The notes beneath the pieces are model-generated. The model saw only the letters and a list, made by a program, of their open reading frames with translations, was not told where the DNA came from and did no database searches. The position numbers were made by a program, and so were the translations under genes. A stretch of 64,000 nt of DNA from Thecaphora thlaspeos (Eukaryota; Basidiomycota; Ustilaginomycetes; Urocystidales; Glomosporiaceae): positions 248,001-312,000 of the forward strand of contig UWYS01000010.1 in the NCBI GenBank assembly GCA_900291925.1, given 5' to 3'. Positions 11,202 to 22,441 of the stretch are shown here, one piece after another. Each line of letters opens with the position of its first letter. Position 1 is the stretch's first letter.

Positions 11202-14200
11202 ATGGTGAGAAGCGCTGTCACGACGCCCACCGCCGCCACCTCGAGCAGAGTTAGGAACAAGAAGCTCTCGTATAAGCAGAAGCGTGAGTCCCGCCTTGGA
11301 AGCTCCTTCTCTCCCCCCCCTTCTTCCCTAGGGCCCGTCGCGTTGGCCGGAAATTGACGACGATACGACCCCATCCTCCTCCCACCTCCCTTCTCTCCCA
11401 TCCGACCTGAACCGCCTCGCGACCAAAAAAAAATATCAAAATCCGCCGTCGCCGTCACCACTCTCGACTCGTGCACGCCATCCTTTGCTTTTTACGCCAC
11501 TGCTCTCGTATTCCCTTGCCTCGCTTGCGTGACTTCCTCCGCCGCATTCACCACACCTCCGACCCGTCGCCACCTTTCACACGCCACAATCAACTCTGTG
11601 TCCCGACCGTCATCATCATCGTTATCATCGTTCGCTTCCCATCTTGATCACCATCATCGTCCTCACCACCATCGTCGCCGTCGCCACCTCTGTCGACATC
11701 ATCCAACGACACCTTATTTGCCATCACCATCGTCATCGCCATCGCTGTCGCTGTCGTCGCCACCACCGTCGCCGTCGATGGCGTCTCTCCGACTTTCCGC
11801 GATCAGTATGCGTGCAACGTGGCTCGCACCTTCTCAATGCTGCCAACTCTGTGGTGGCGGGCCCTGAGCCCGAGTTCGAGGGTCATGAGCATGCCCAGGA
11901 TTCAAACCTCGGCGTCGACTCTTCGGAGATATCAGAGCACCACTTGCAGGCCGCCCTCTCTTCGAACCAGCTCGCCACCGCTGGCGCCCCTGCCCAGTAT
12001 GCGACGCCAAAGGTCCTCTACAGCATCCCGACGCCCGAGGCGAGGGGCGTTCTTTCGGCCAAGGAGTTCTCCGAGCTCTACCCCTCAGGAGCATACCAGG
12101 ATCCGGTGACTTACATTCGGTGGTCGGACACGGTCGAGGATGCGATCGTCGGACCAACCTACTGCCTGGACGAGGACGACCAGGACTGGCTCGACACGCG
12201 CAACTCCAAGGCGCGCGAGGAGCTTGCGCTCGCGATGAAAAATATCAAGCCTGGCGGTCCCGGTGCCGGCGGCGCAAAGGGCAAGGGCAAGGAGAAGCTC
12301 CGCGAGGACGTAGCAGCCAAGCTCACCCGCGACAATCAGGCTATGCTGCGGATCATGTCGGAGGACCAGTTCGAGATGATCATGACGGTGTTCGAACAGG
12401 TGACGAGCGATCGTGTGCCCTTCCTCCACCTCGACATGACCAAGGTGCCGACGCTAGACGACATGCTCCCCTCGTTTGAGGCAGACTCAGCTGTCTTGAA
12501 GCTCGCCCAGCCCGACCTCCCACAACTGCCGTGGGAGCAGCCCTCGGCAAACTCGTCCTACTCGTCCAGCAGCAGCAGCAACAACATCAACAACAACAAC
12601 AGTAGCAACAGCAGTACTAGCAGCACCACCACCACAATCAGCAATAACAACGATGGCAGCGTGTCAAATGGCTGTCGCCAGTCGTCGATCGCGCTCGGCG
12701 GCGCCCAGGCGGACCTGTCCGTGTGGAAGCCCGAAAATCCTTACAAGAACCTTGCCGACCTCAAGACGCTGGCAGGCGTCGTATACCCGTACTGGAAGAG
12801 CAAGCGCGAAGACCGCGAGGGCAAGCCGGTGGTCGCCTACCTCAATTTTGACGAGACGAATGACAGCGATCCCTACGTCTGCTTCCGTCGACGAGAGGTC
12901 AAGCAGATGCGCAAGACCCGCAAGACGGATGCCCTACACATCGAGAAGCTGATCCGGCTTCGGACTGAGCTCGACCACGCGGCCTCGCTGGTCCAGCTGA
13001 TCGCCCAGCGGGAGAAGACGAAGCGCGCAACCCTCCGCCAGACCCGCCAGTGTTGGGAGTCGTCCCGAGACCTGCTGGATATCAAGCGACAGTGGGGCAT
13101 CGTCGGACCTCACCAGGGCCTCGAGGACGACGAACTCCTATCTGGCGAGCGCAGGGACGCTTCTGGTCAGGTCTCGGGCCTGCCAAAGAAGAAGAGGAAG
13201 ACCGAGGAAGGCTCGACGACAATCAAATTGCCGAGCCGTAAGTCACGGACTGGCGATGGGGAATCGGGCGCTGCAAGCGGCTCGGCATCAGCGGCGGGAG
13301 CAGCCAACGGTGTCCATGGGATGGGCTCGGCGATCCTCGAGCGGGTCCACGCCGTCCAGGCGTATATCGAACGCGAGTGCCTACGAAAGGCGGACGCCGA
13401 TCTCGGTTGGGAGGAGGCGAGCGACATGGCGTTCCAGCCGGTGCCAGCACCCGCCGCACTGCGTGCATTTCGGCCAATCCACTCCGAGATGTCCGAAGAA
13501 CGAGGTCCGTTCGCGCCGCTGCAATCGCGGACCGGCCGGCCGCCGTCGTTTCGAAGACGCGTCGGGAGGGGCGGTCGCGTCTTTCTCGATCGTCGGTTAC
13601 CTGCGCCAAGCCTTGTGCCATCTAGCTTATCTGACTGGCCGCGCCATGGCGCGATTGGCGGGCGATCAACAGCAGCAGCTACCGCGGTCGCCGCCGCCTC
13701 GGTCGACGCAAGGGCGAGTGAAAGCTTTGCATTGTCGTCGTTGTTCAGTGCAGCCACCACCACACAGGCCGCCTCGGTTGACGACATCGACATGCTCGGG
13801 CTCGACGACGCAGACGCGACCGGCGTCGACCGGGACGCAACGGATCTTGTCGCGAACCGGTGGTCTCAGCTTCAAGAGCAGTGGCGGTACGACGACGAGG
13901 CAGGCCGCTGGGCCGGCCTCGGGCTCACGGGCCTAGGGGGCATGGAGGACGACGAGGAGGCGGTGCTCGACGACTTTGACCAAAAGTTCATGCGCTACCG
14001 GATGACATTACTGGAAGAGACCGACCTCTTGAAGCTGTCCACCGATCTGACCAACCTGCAGCAAGCCCAAGCGGCAGCCGAAGCTCCAAGTCCCAAACCG
14101 GCCGGCTACGTGCAACAGCCACAGCCTCAGCTGGCGATGCAGCAGCCGCAACAGCAACAGACGACCGCGGCGGAAGCCGCAGCAGTGCAACAGCAACAGC

Positions 14201-14238
14201 AGCTACAACAGCAGCCGCAGCAGCAACAACAACAACAC

Positions 14239-14272
<34 letters not shown>

Positions 14273-14922
14273 TCCAGCTTGCTATCCAGCAGCAGGCCGC
14301 GCAGCAGCAGCTCCAAGCGCAGCAGCAACAGCAGCAACAGCTCGCGATGCAGCAACAGGCGGCGCAGCAGCAGCTTCAAGCGCAGCAGCAACAGGCTCAA
14401 CAGGCCCAACAGCAACAGCAGGCTCAGCAGCAACAACAGGCGCAGCAGCAGCAGCAGCAGCAACAACAACATCAGCAACAACAGCAGCAACAGCAGCAGC
14501 AGGCCCAGATGGCGATGCAGATGCAGCTTCCGATACAGATGCAGATGCAGATGCAAATGCAGATGGCCACTGCGGCCGCTGCGGGCATCCCGAGCCAGCA
14601 GCCTTTCGGCAACGGCATCACCAACGGTGGTATGAGCAACGGCATCAACAGACTCGCTGGGTCCTCTCTAATGCAGCAGGCGCGGATGGGCGGCCAGGCG
14701 TCGTCGCAGCAGCGGCAGCAGCAGCAGCAGCAGCAGCAACAGCAGACGCCGCGCACCTCGTCGCGCGAGGCCCAGCTGATGGCAATGAAGGCGGTCCTCA
14801 CCCAGAACGCCAACCTCCAGCTCCGCCTACCTCCGAACCGAGCCTTGCAGATTGCCCAACAGGCGGCACAGGCGGCTCTCGGCCAGGCACCGCAGCAGCT
14901 GCAACAGCAACAGCAGCAGTAG
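11202..14922 (+). CDS. EPL1: Enhancer of polycomb-like NuA4 subunit Epl1
   Basis: Scaffold of the NuA4/Piccolo histone H4/H2A acetyltransferase, holding Esa1, Yng2 and Eaf6 on nucleosomes. Exon 1 (11202-11283) encodes the short basic N-terminus (RVRNKKLSYKQK); a 523-bp intron (GTGAGT, acceptor CAG) joins to exon 2 (11807-14922), giving 1,065 residues. The EPcA region covers about residues 1-430: EISEHHLQAAL, SIPTPEA, then VYPYWKSKR and the near-invariant DPYVCFRRREVKQMRKTRKTD around residues 380-400. A second conserved block, RRRVGRGGRVFLDRR, sits near residue 610. Residues about 799-928 are a Gln-rich tract of mixed CAG/CAA codons. The first intron was placed by phase and motif; a small extra exon inside it cannot be excluded. 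Confidence 0.92.
14119..14505 (+). repeat. CAG/CAA-rich polyglutamine tract inside EPL1
   Basis: Dense CAG/CAA codons with scattered Leu, Ala and His, encoding the Gln-rich C-terminal part of Epl1. The mixture of both Gln codons argues against pure CAG slippage. Shorter CAG runs follow at about 14707-14744 and at the extreme C-terminus. Confidence 0.9.
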
Positions 14923-15641
14923 GTGATCGGCGAGCTGCACCTGCTCTGTTATCTTCGATGTGATCGTCAATGTACCACGCTCATCACTGCCTTCCCGCCA
15001 CCCGGTCTCTCGATGGTCCGCAGCGTACAACATCTCCGTCTCGTTCCATCCACCCCATTCCTCAGTCTCGCCTCTCTTTCCCTCTCCTCTCTCGCTCTTC
15101 TCGTTACTCTTTCTCGTCTGTCGGGGACTCTCCAGTCCACAGGCCCCTTGTCCATGTAATTTACAAGAAACACACCATACAAAGAGAGCCAGCAAAAGGG
15201 TCGTCTCTTTACGCGCATCAGTCCAATTGCCTTGCTGCCTCTTCGCTCTTCCAAGAGAGTAGTATATGCGTTGACGATCGAGCGCGATTCATGTCGCGTG
15301 GGTGTCGAAAGGCGGAGGACGACGAAGGTGGGAAGGATGTGGTCGAGGTGCGCAGCGGCAGAGTCCCGAGCGCTTCATCAGGGTCCTCTTGGCGGCCTGG
15401 CCTCTCGTTCGAAAAGTGGTCTGGCTGTATTGCGTGATCTCCGGCAGCAGCAGAAGAAGGCAGGCCAGCGGGAAGGACGGTGGTGAAGTTGCCGCGACTC
15501 ACGTCCGGGGCGCAGCGTCTCGAGCTGTCTCAGAGGACATCTTGCTTCCTCTACCTCCGTCCTCCTCTCCATCACCATCACCATCACCACCACCACCGAC
15601 CTCACCACCGTCCTCACTTCGACTCAAGAACCTCTCCAAAA
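14923..15641. other. Intergenic: EPL1 3' region and MET14 leader
   Basis: No supported gene. CT-rich around 15060-15130, with a CATCAC-type repeat at about 15572-15600 immediately before the MET14 start. No CACGTG or AAACTGTGG sulfur-regulon box was seen. Confidence 0.65.
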
Positions 15642-16372
15642 ATGGCGACCAACATCACTTTCCACCCGGGGCACGTCTCGTACACTGAGCGTTCGGAACT
15701 TCTCTCTCAACGTGGTCTCACTCTGTGGCTCACAGGTCTCTCTGCCTCTGGCAAATCCACCATTGCCACTGCGCTCGAACAACACCTTCTGCACCTCAAG
15801 AAATCCGCCTACCGTCTGGATGGAGACAACATCCGATTTGGTCTGAACAAGGACCTCGGATTCTCTCCCAAAGATCGCGAGGAAAACGTCCGACGTATCG
15901 CCGAAGTTTCGACGCTCTTTGCGAGTTCCACCACCATCACCATCACCAGCTTCATCTCCCCCTACAAGGCTGACAGGGACGTAGCACGTCAACTCCATGC
16001 CAAGCACGAACCCGCCCTGCCGTTTATCGAGGTTTTCATCGATGCTAGTGTGGAAGAGTGCGAGAAGAGGGATCCCAAGGGCCTCTACAAGAAGGCCAGG
16101 ACCGGCGAGATCAAGGGTGGGTAGACACCCCCGCCTGGAGTCCATACCTTCATCTCGTGGCGTATCGAATGCTGACAATTTCATCCCTCTCCTGCTGCTG
16201 CTACTGCTTGTCTTTCCCGCTCTGCCGCTATCGTGCAACAGAGTTCACCGGTATCTCTGCCCCCTACGAGGCCCCCGAGCAACCCGAGATCCACATCAAG
16301 GCTGACACGACTTCGGTCGAAGATGCCGTCAGGATCATCACCGAGTACCTCCTCGAGCACAAGTACATCTGA
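15642..16372 (+). CDS. MET14: Adenylyl-sulfate (APS) kinase
   Basis: Phosphorylates adenosine 5'-phosphosulfate to PAPS in cytosolic sulfate assimilation. Two exons (15642-16116 and 16242-16372) give 201 residues, close to the usual 202 of yeast Met14. The P-loop GLSASGKST is at residues 32-40, followed by [17 protein letters not shown], the ENVRRIAEV helix, [11 protein letters not shown], and the lid-region [10 protein letters not shown]. The intron splits a Glu codon (donor GTGGGT, acceptor CAG) to restore [14 protein letters not shown], a family-invariant segment. ATG 15642 follows a CCAAAA leader and gives the expected N-terminus; the same frame is open further upstream, but only through CATCAC-repeat translation. 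Confidence 0.96.
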
Positions 16373-16718
16373 AAAGTCAGCTCCTCCCGCTCTGTTCCTC
16401 ACTAAAACACACCTGTAGACCTATTACACCAATAGCAACAAGACGGGAATCTATCGGCGCCTAGACGAGCGGCGTAGCTGCATCACGATCGCCGTTTTGG
16501 GTAGATTGAATTCCATTTAGAGAGAGAGAAAGAGAGGAGACGAGACCAGTGACGTAGTGTGAGGAGCCGCAAGCGACTGGACTACAAAGTGACTGACTGA
16601 CTGGCAAGAGATGCGACACGAAAAGACGGCCCTCGTACAACAAGATGAAAGGGATCAGAACGACCAGGTAGGAGAGACCTGTCGCTGTAAAGCGGGCCAT
16701 GTCGGGCCTCCGCCGCCC
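16373..16718. other. Intergenic: convergent 3' ends of MET14 and the F-box-like gene
   Basis: Convergent terminator region of about 346 bp. It has a GA-rich run at about 16519-16540 and no coding signal. Confidence 0.6.
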
Positions 16719-19625
16719 TCACAGCGTAGGTTCTGTATGAGCGACGGCGTGGGCGTCGGTGATGTTCGCAGCCAAGGCCCCGTCGTGCTGCGCCTCGCCG
16801 CCCTGAGCCGCATCTGCCTCTGCCTCTGCCTCTGCCTCTGCTCCTGCCTCGGCGGCGGCCTCTGCTTGACGCTGCTCGAACCTCGCCAGGTTCTTGATCG
16901 TTGGCTCGACCGGGAGCATACCGCTTTCCCACTCCCACCACCTCGTCATCTCGCGCAAGTTGTCCGCGACCGTCACGTTCTTGGCCGTCTCGATCGTCAG
17001 GCGGCTGTCGTAGAGCAGCCGCGGCGGCGCCTTGCGCGCGAAGATGGCCTCGTCGATCGGGTGGAGCGTTGCGTAGACGGTCCGCAGCTTGCGCTTGCGC
17101 GCCAGCAGGCCCGTGACCGAGGCTTCATGCGCCGCCGACGTCTGCGACAGCGAGAGGTCCTGGATCGACAGGTTACTGGCACCCGACCGGCGGCGGTAGG
17201 TGTCAACGTGCCTCCTTCGTCGCTTGCGCGTCTCAGAGGTGTCGTGCGACGAGGAGCCGCGCGACTTGGAAGAGGAGGCGAGGGTCGCTGCCTCCCCTTC
17301 TGACGTCGGGATGTCCATGACCGCGCAGAGCGTCTCGACCACGCCGACCGGGTGCCCCTCGACGTGTGGGAGCCAGAGCGACCATCGGAAGTGGCGCAGA
17401 TTGGGCAGCTGTCCTCCGAAGTTGCCAATCGCCCTCGCTTCCGGGGCGAACAGCATGCAGCCAGAGATGTGGAGCGTTCGGAGCGTCGCAAAGAGGGGCG
17501 CCGGGATGAGGATGCCCGGGATGGGAAAGACGCTGGTCGAACCTCGCTCCGCCTCGCCCCTCGTCTCCCTCGCCAGTCGGTCGTGGTGGCGCTGCAGCAG
17601 CTTCTGCTTGGACTGGTAGATCGGGTGGCCGAAGAGGAGCGGCGAGGACCAGTAGGGCGGCGGCGGGCCGAGGGAGAGGCTTTTGAGCTTGACCATGCCG
17701 CCCATCGGTCGACGACCGCAGACGGTCCGCTCAAAAACGCCGTCGAGCGCCAAATTGCGCAGCTTCGGTGCGAGCGTGAAGACAGTCCGCAGGCTCGAAA
17801 GCACCGAGCCGAGCGTCATCTCCGAAAGCAGGCGGTCCTCTTCGTTACGCCTCTGCGTCCGTCTGCGTAGCGCCGTAGAGAAGCCGCACCCGTCGTCGAG
17901 CCCCTCGTCCGGCTCGTCGAGCGCTCCCCTGCGGAGCGCCGAGTTGTAGCCGAACATGCCGTCTCGCGCCCCAATGACGCTGTTGCCCGCTCCCGCACGC
18001 TCGTTGCCGTTGGCGTAGTTGTTGCCGCCGCCCCATAGGTCGGCCTGGTCCTCGCTCTTCTGGAGCTCGGACTCGCCAAAGAGTGGCAGCGCCCGCGAGC
18101 TCCTTCCTGATTTGCGCGGTCGACTGTCGTTCCTCGTGAGCGTGGAGAGGTTGGGCCGGCGGGAGGGCGAGCCCGAGTCTTCGCCGTCCGCATCCGACTC
18201 GCAGTCGCTGTCGTCGGACTCGAATTCGAGCTCCGATTCCGACTCGTCCGAGCTCGAGAGGGCGTCCTCGTCCGTCCCCCTGTCCCCATTCCAGATGTCC
18301 CCCCGATCCGAGGGCGGGGCGCCGCCGATCAGCAGGTGGCTCGCTCCCGACCGCGCAAAGAGCGTCGGGTGGGTGAAGTGGTTCTTGGTGTTGAGGAACG
18401 CCGGCGGCAGGACCGCCCTCCACCCTAGATATCCTTGTCCGTCTCCCTGCACGGCTTTCCACACTCTACGGGCGACGATTCTTCCGCTCGCTCTGCTCTT
18501 TGCGATCAGCCAGACGAGCCACCACTCGACCTGCTGATCACCGACGGTCGCCATCTCGGACCAGTTCTGCGAGCTCCAGGCCGGCTTCTTGACGCCCATC
18601 TCTGCAAAGCATCGATCCCGCTCTAGGTCGATCTCGTCCAGGTCGAGCGACTCGGAGTAGACGGGCTGGTCGTCGTCGAGCGAGGCGTTGGGCTGTCGGG
18701 GAGTCTCCGGTTCGGGCGGCGTTGAGGCGTCGCCCCAGTCCATCGGGTCCCTCTCTGTGCCAGGTCTCCGCTCGGCCGCCCCCTTGGGCTTGAAAGGATC
18801 CGTCAGGTCGCCCTCGAGCATCGTCGAGGCTGCCGTCGCACTCGCTGCGGACGCAGGCGCATCGTCGTCACGTCGTGGGCTCTGGCTGAAGTCCCGCTGA
18901 CACTGCAGCTCTAGCCACCAAGCCCGCAGCGCGACTTCCCTCAGCTCGATGACTAGATCTCTGCCATCCCACAACCTTAGCACCCACTCGTCCACTCCGA
19001 TCCAGTGGTAGCCGCGCGAATCTGGGTCGCCGGATCCTGGGGCGTCGATGTGGATCCCCCTGGGTCCACGGAGGGGGTCGACGGTCCTGGAGTTGCCATG
19101 GACGTGGAACGCGGCCCACTGCCCGATCCGCTTCTCAAAGGCCGGCGAGAGGATGTTTGGCGGAGGAACGCCCTGGACGAGGCACGTCTTCACATCGCCA
19201 ATGGTCGCTATTGTGTCGGAGAGAGCGTAGGCCGCCTGACACCCTCCAAGGCCGAAGTTGAGCGCATTGATGGGCAGCTTCTCGCCTATGTAGGCGTGCC
19301 CGACCCAGAGATGCTTCACGAGGCGGCCAAGCGCTGGCCGCGTGGCGAGCGTCCAAGCAAAGAGCGAGAGGCTGATGGGATCGCTCAGCCGCGGCCCTTT
19401 GTAGAGGATCGAGGCGATGAAGGGGTAGTGCTGCGGTGAGAGGTGTAGAAGCTTGAGCGTGGTGGGGATGTCGAGGTTGGGCGCTGAGGACTGTACGCGG
19501 AGCTTGTCGGCGTCGGCCGTTGGCGGCTCGCGGAACGAGCCGTCTTGCAGGGGCGGGAGGGTGCACGCAAGCCGCAGGATGTCGTCAACAATCTCGTCTG
19601 GCAGATGGATCGCCATCCTGAACAT
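16719..19625 (-). CDS. Large F-box/LRR-like protein of unknown function
   Basis: Single-exon protein of 968 residues that I cannot assign to a named family. The N-terminus (MAIHLPDEIVDDILRLA, residues about 4-20) reads like the first helix of an F-box, so an SCF adaptor role is possible. The centre (about 430-570) is very acidic, Ser/Asp/Glu-rich and probably disordered. The C-terminal third (about 610-830) has periodic leucine-rich segments such as LRNLALDGVF, KLKSLSLGP, LRTLHISGCML and LPNLRHFRWSL, suggesting irregular leucine-rich repeats. The last 40 residues contain an Ala-Glu repeat from a CTGCCT-type hexamer at about 16805-16850. ATG 19616, three codons downstream, is an equally good start. 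Composition and length say it is a real gene; the F-box call is tentative. Confidence 0.75.
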   Translation of the reverse strand: MFRMAIHLPDEIVDDILRLACTLPPLQDGSFREPPTADADKLRVQSSAPNLDIPTTLKLLHLSPQHYPFIASILYKGPRLSDPISLSLFAWTLATRPALGRLVKHLWVGHAYIGEKLPINALNFGLGGCQAAYALSDTIATIGDVKTCLVQGVPPPNILSPAFEKRIGQWAAFHVHGNSRTVDPLRGPRGIHIDAPGSGDPDSRGYHWIGVDEWVLRLWDGRDLVIELREVALRAWWLELQCQRDFSQSPRRDDDAPASAASATAASTMLEGDLTDPFKPKGAAERRPGTERDPMDWGDASTPPEPETPRQPNASLDDDQPVYSESLDLDEIDLERDRCFAEMGVKKPAWSSQNWSEMATVGDQQVEWWLVWLIAKSRASGRIVARRVWKAVQGDGQGYLGWRAVLPPAFLNTKNHFTHPTLFARSGASHLLIGGAPPSDRGDIWNGDRGTDEDALSSSDESESELEFESDDSDCESDADGEDSGSPSRRPNLSTLTRNDSRPRKSGRSSRALPLFGESELQKSEDQADLWGGGNNYANGNERAGAGNSVIGARDGMFGYNSALRRGALDEPDEGLDDGCGFSTALRRRTQRRNEEDRLLSEMTLGSVLSSLRTVFTLAPKLRNLALDGVFERTVCGRRPMGGMVKLKSLSLGPPPPYWSSPLLFGHPIYQSKQKLLQRHHDRLARETRGEAERGSTSVFPIPGILIPAPLFATLRTLHISGCMLFAPEARAIGNFGGQLPNLRHFRWSLWLPHVEGHPVGVVETLCAVMDIPTSEGEAATLASSSKSRGSSSHDTSETRKRRRRHVDTYRRRSGASNLSIQDLSLSQTSAAHEASVTGLLARKRKLRTVYATLHPIDEAIFARKAPPRLLYDSRLTIETAKNVTVADNLREMTRWWEWESGMLPVEPTIKNLARFEQRQAEAAAEAGAEAEAEAEADAAQGGEAQHDGALAANITDAHAVAHTEPTL
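16805..16850. repeat. CTGCCT hexamer repeat encoding Ala-Glu dipeptides
   Basis: Tandem hexamers inside the 3' end of the F-box-like gene, read on the minus strand as alternating Glu and Ala codons. Confidence 0.85.
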
Positions 19626-22441
19626 AGTCGCCCGAGTTCAGCGCTCCATGCCGGCAATGTCGGTGGAGTCGCTCGCTCCTAGCCGACTGTCTGCGGAACG
19701 TCTGTGGCGTGGCGGAGGTGGCGCTTGTTAGAGGCGATGCTGTTGTGTGTTGCGGCGAGTCAGCAAGAGGCAGAGGTGGCCAGGTGAAATGATTGCGGGT
19801 GGTGATGTTTGTGAGCGATCCAAGAGCCGGGCGAGGGGTGGTAAGGATTGGCGTGACGATGAAGGCTGGATCGATTTGGCGCGGGCCGCGGGATCGTGTG
19901 GGCGGACTCCACGTTCGGGAAATGCGGGCGCTGCAGGCGCTGAGCTTGCCGGTCGATTTCAATTGCGGTCCCGCGGACGCGCCTCGTGGATCGCGAAGAG
20001 GGGAGACCCTGGCAAACTTGCCAGCCAGCCAGCCTGCTGTTGAAGCTGATACACTTACGCCGGACGGCGAGGATCATGATGGTGTGAAGAGAGCGGTCGC
20101 GGTGCTGGACAAAGTGGGGTGCCTGGAGGGGGGGAAGACCGTGTGTATTAAGGGATAAAGGGAGGCTCAAACACCAGGCAGCGGGTAAGGGAGGAAGAGA
20201 GACGCAGCGTCGCCCGTCAGGGCGTGAGGTCGACAGCGGAAGGGCGAGATCCGCTCGTTGTTCGGCCCGGCCCACCCCGTCTTGCCTTTCGGCGGTACCT
20301 TCCCCGTTGCCTGCGGTGAGAGGAGCTCCGCTTGGTGGTGCTGTCCCGGGTCTTCTGAGCTGGATACCCCCTTGTCTTGGCCTGCTCGTTGTTGGTTTTT
20401 GGCGCTCGTTGGCTGGTACGTACTTACATGCGCTGGATCTGACGCTCCGGCTATGCAAGCAGAGAGGTGGCAGTATGTACGCAGCGACTCTGCGCCACTC
20501 GCGCCGCATGTTTCGTCATTCGCACTCTGTAGCTGTGGCTTAGCCTCCGTTGGGAATCTATCCCATTAAGATTGGCGAGGGGATGTCAGACTAAGTACTG
20601 AGGGATGGCGGTCTGGCCAGGCTTGGCCGAGACAGGTCCCTCCTCGTTCATCGGGACCGGATCTGTTTGCGAGCTCGCCATCAGGTTTCACACTAACGCC
20701 TCGTCAGGCTCGCGGCGAGCTGCCCCTTCGCCGTGCAACTGATCCTTCGATCATGTGAGTCCTCGCGGTGTACTAGGGGGCCTACTCTCTGTACATACGC
20801 GCATGAGAGATCTCGCTTGGCCCGGAAAAGGGTGCGCTCCATACTGTACACCAGAACATAGGTAGTTACAGTACTGTACATATCACTTGCCAGCTTGTTG
20901 CAGCCCCAGATGGACGTCTCTTCATGGATATAAATTATCTAGGAACATCCGGGAGCACTAACTTACATACATTTTGATGCTTCCTGAAGGGTCACTGCTC
21001 GGCTCTTCCCGCAGATAGGCCCCTGCCTGTTCTCGCTTCACCTGTACCCGCCAAGGGTCGCCTTCTTCCGAGCGATAATGTAGGCTGTTCTCTCACTCTT
21101 TCCGAGCGCCTGAAGTCACAGGCTTTGGCTGCGGCTACGAGTACCCAGGAACACATCCGAACAGTAATATCTGCCCGCCACCGTCTGCTTGGCTGTGCGG
21201 CGAGAAGGACACAGGCATGAAAGGGCCAATCTACACGGTGTGGGCAGGTGTGCAGGGCTAAGACGTCATGGCAGCGCTGGATCCGGGCAAGAACGAACGG
21301 CATCGGAAGGGATCCGTTTCGGCTTCGTCCCCGATGCAAGACCCAGAAGACCCCGCTTACCCTCTCTCCTGCACACTGGACCGGCGCTTTCCGACCCCAT
21401 GTCTCGCTCCCTAGGACGGTTCATCCGACTGCAGCGTCAGCATTCGCTCCTCACAGATCAACAACAACGAAGAGCACACACAGACCCTAGACGAGATCTT
21501 CGAGTCTGCAGTCGGGGCCCGTGGGCGAAGGTCGGAAGAGCTAGCGCCGAGACCGCTACAGTACCCTCTTTAACATCTTTAGCGCCAGGCCAAACAACTC
21601 ACTCGACGGAAAGCACTCGTCCGCCGTGGCAAGGACGCCGTCCTCTCTGCCGGGATAAACAGATGTGCACGAGCAGAGCGCTAGGCAATGGAAAATTTCG
21701 GATCGACGTCCAGACGGTATCGAGAACAAAGAGAGCTGTACGCTGAAGTGAGTAGAGATAATGAGGATCGGTCGAAGAAGGATGAAAGAGCGAAGCGAAG
21801 CACTTACATATCATCCAGGGTGTGACATGGCCGTCGAATCTAAGGAGCGAGGTGCAGGCAGGACCCGTACATATTGTATGTACGTTGTTCCTTGCCCTTC
21901 GCCTATGACATGAACGAAATAGGGTAGGAAAGCGACTCATGAACTGTACGTACAATAGAAAAGGGGTCGGATGGGCAAGAGACGGACCTAAGTAGGTTGT
22001 AAGTAGTGCGGTCACCATACGGGGAAAAAATAATGCGGGGGTGTTCGGTCGAGCTGGTTCCGAACGAAAGAGCCTTGTTCCTTGCCGGATATCCGCAGCT
22101 AGGGAGTCTTTCAAGGGACGACGAGCCAGACGAAGGAGGTACCGTAGGAGCGAGGGGAGGAAGCAGCGAACAAGGATCGACAAAGCATTGTCGGGAGGGC
22201 ATGACGGTCGGAACGCCAATCGATGCATTTCCCCACCTGGGGTGAAGGCGAGGGTGAGGCTTCTGGACTCCCGCTTCGCCAGGGGTCCCGCTGCGGATGA
22301 CACGACTTGCAAGAGCGGCCGAGCTTCCGCGAAAAGCGGCGCCTCGACCTTCTTGACATTCGACATCTTTCAGTCTTTGGCTTTGAAAGCGGTTGCCCTG
22401 CCGTCATTCCGACCGTCTGGCTAGGCTTTGCCGGGAACGCC
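19626..22441. other. Intergenic, 2.8 kb without a supported gene
   Basis: Contains the upstream region of the F-box-like gene and the 3' region of the tyrosinase-like gene. Frames present (for example 22366-21599 minus, 255 codons) lack family motifs, plausible starts or hydrophobic patterning. GTACAG/CTGTAC words cluster at 20789-20880, including a palindromic TACAGTACTGTA near 20867-20878, and again near 21865-21955. Confidence 0.6.

Noticed and set aside
21599..22366. 255-codon minus-strand frame just downstream of the tyrosinase-like gene
   Set aside because: Ser/Arg/Leu-rich with no domain or signal pattern. It could be 3' UTR; not supported as a gene.
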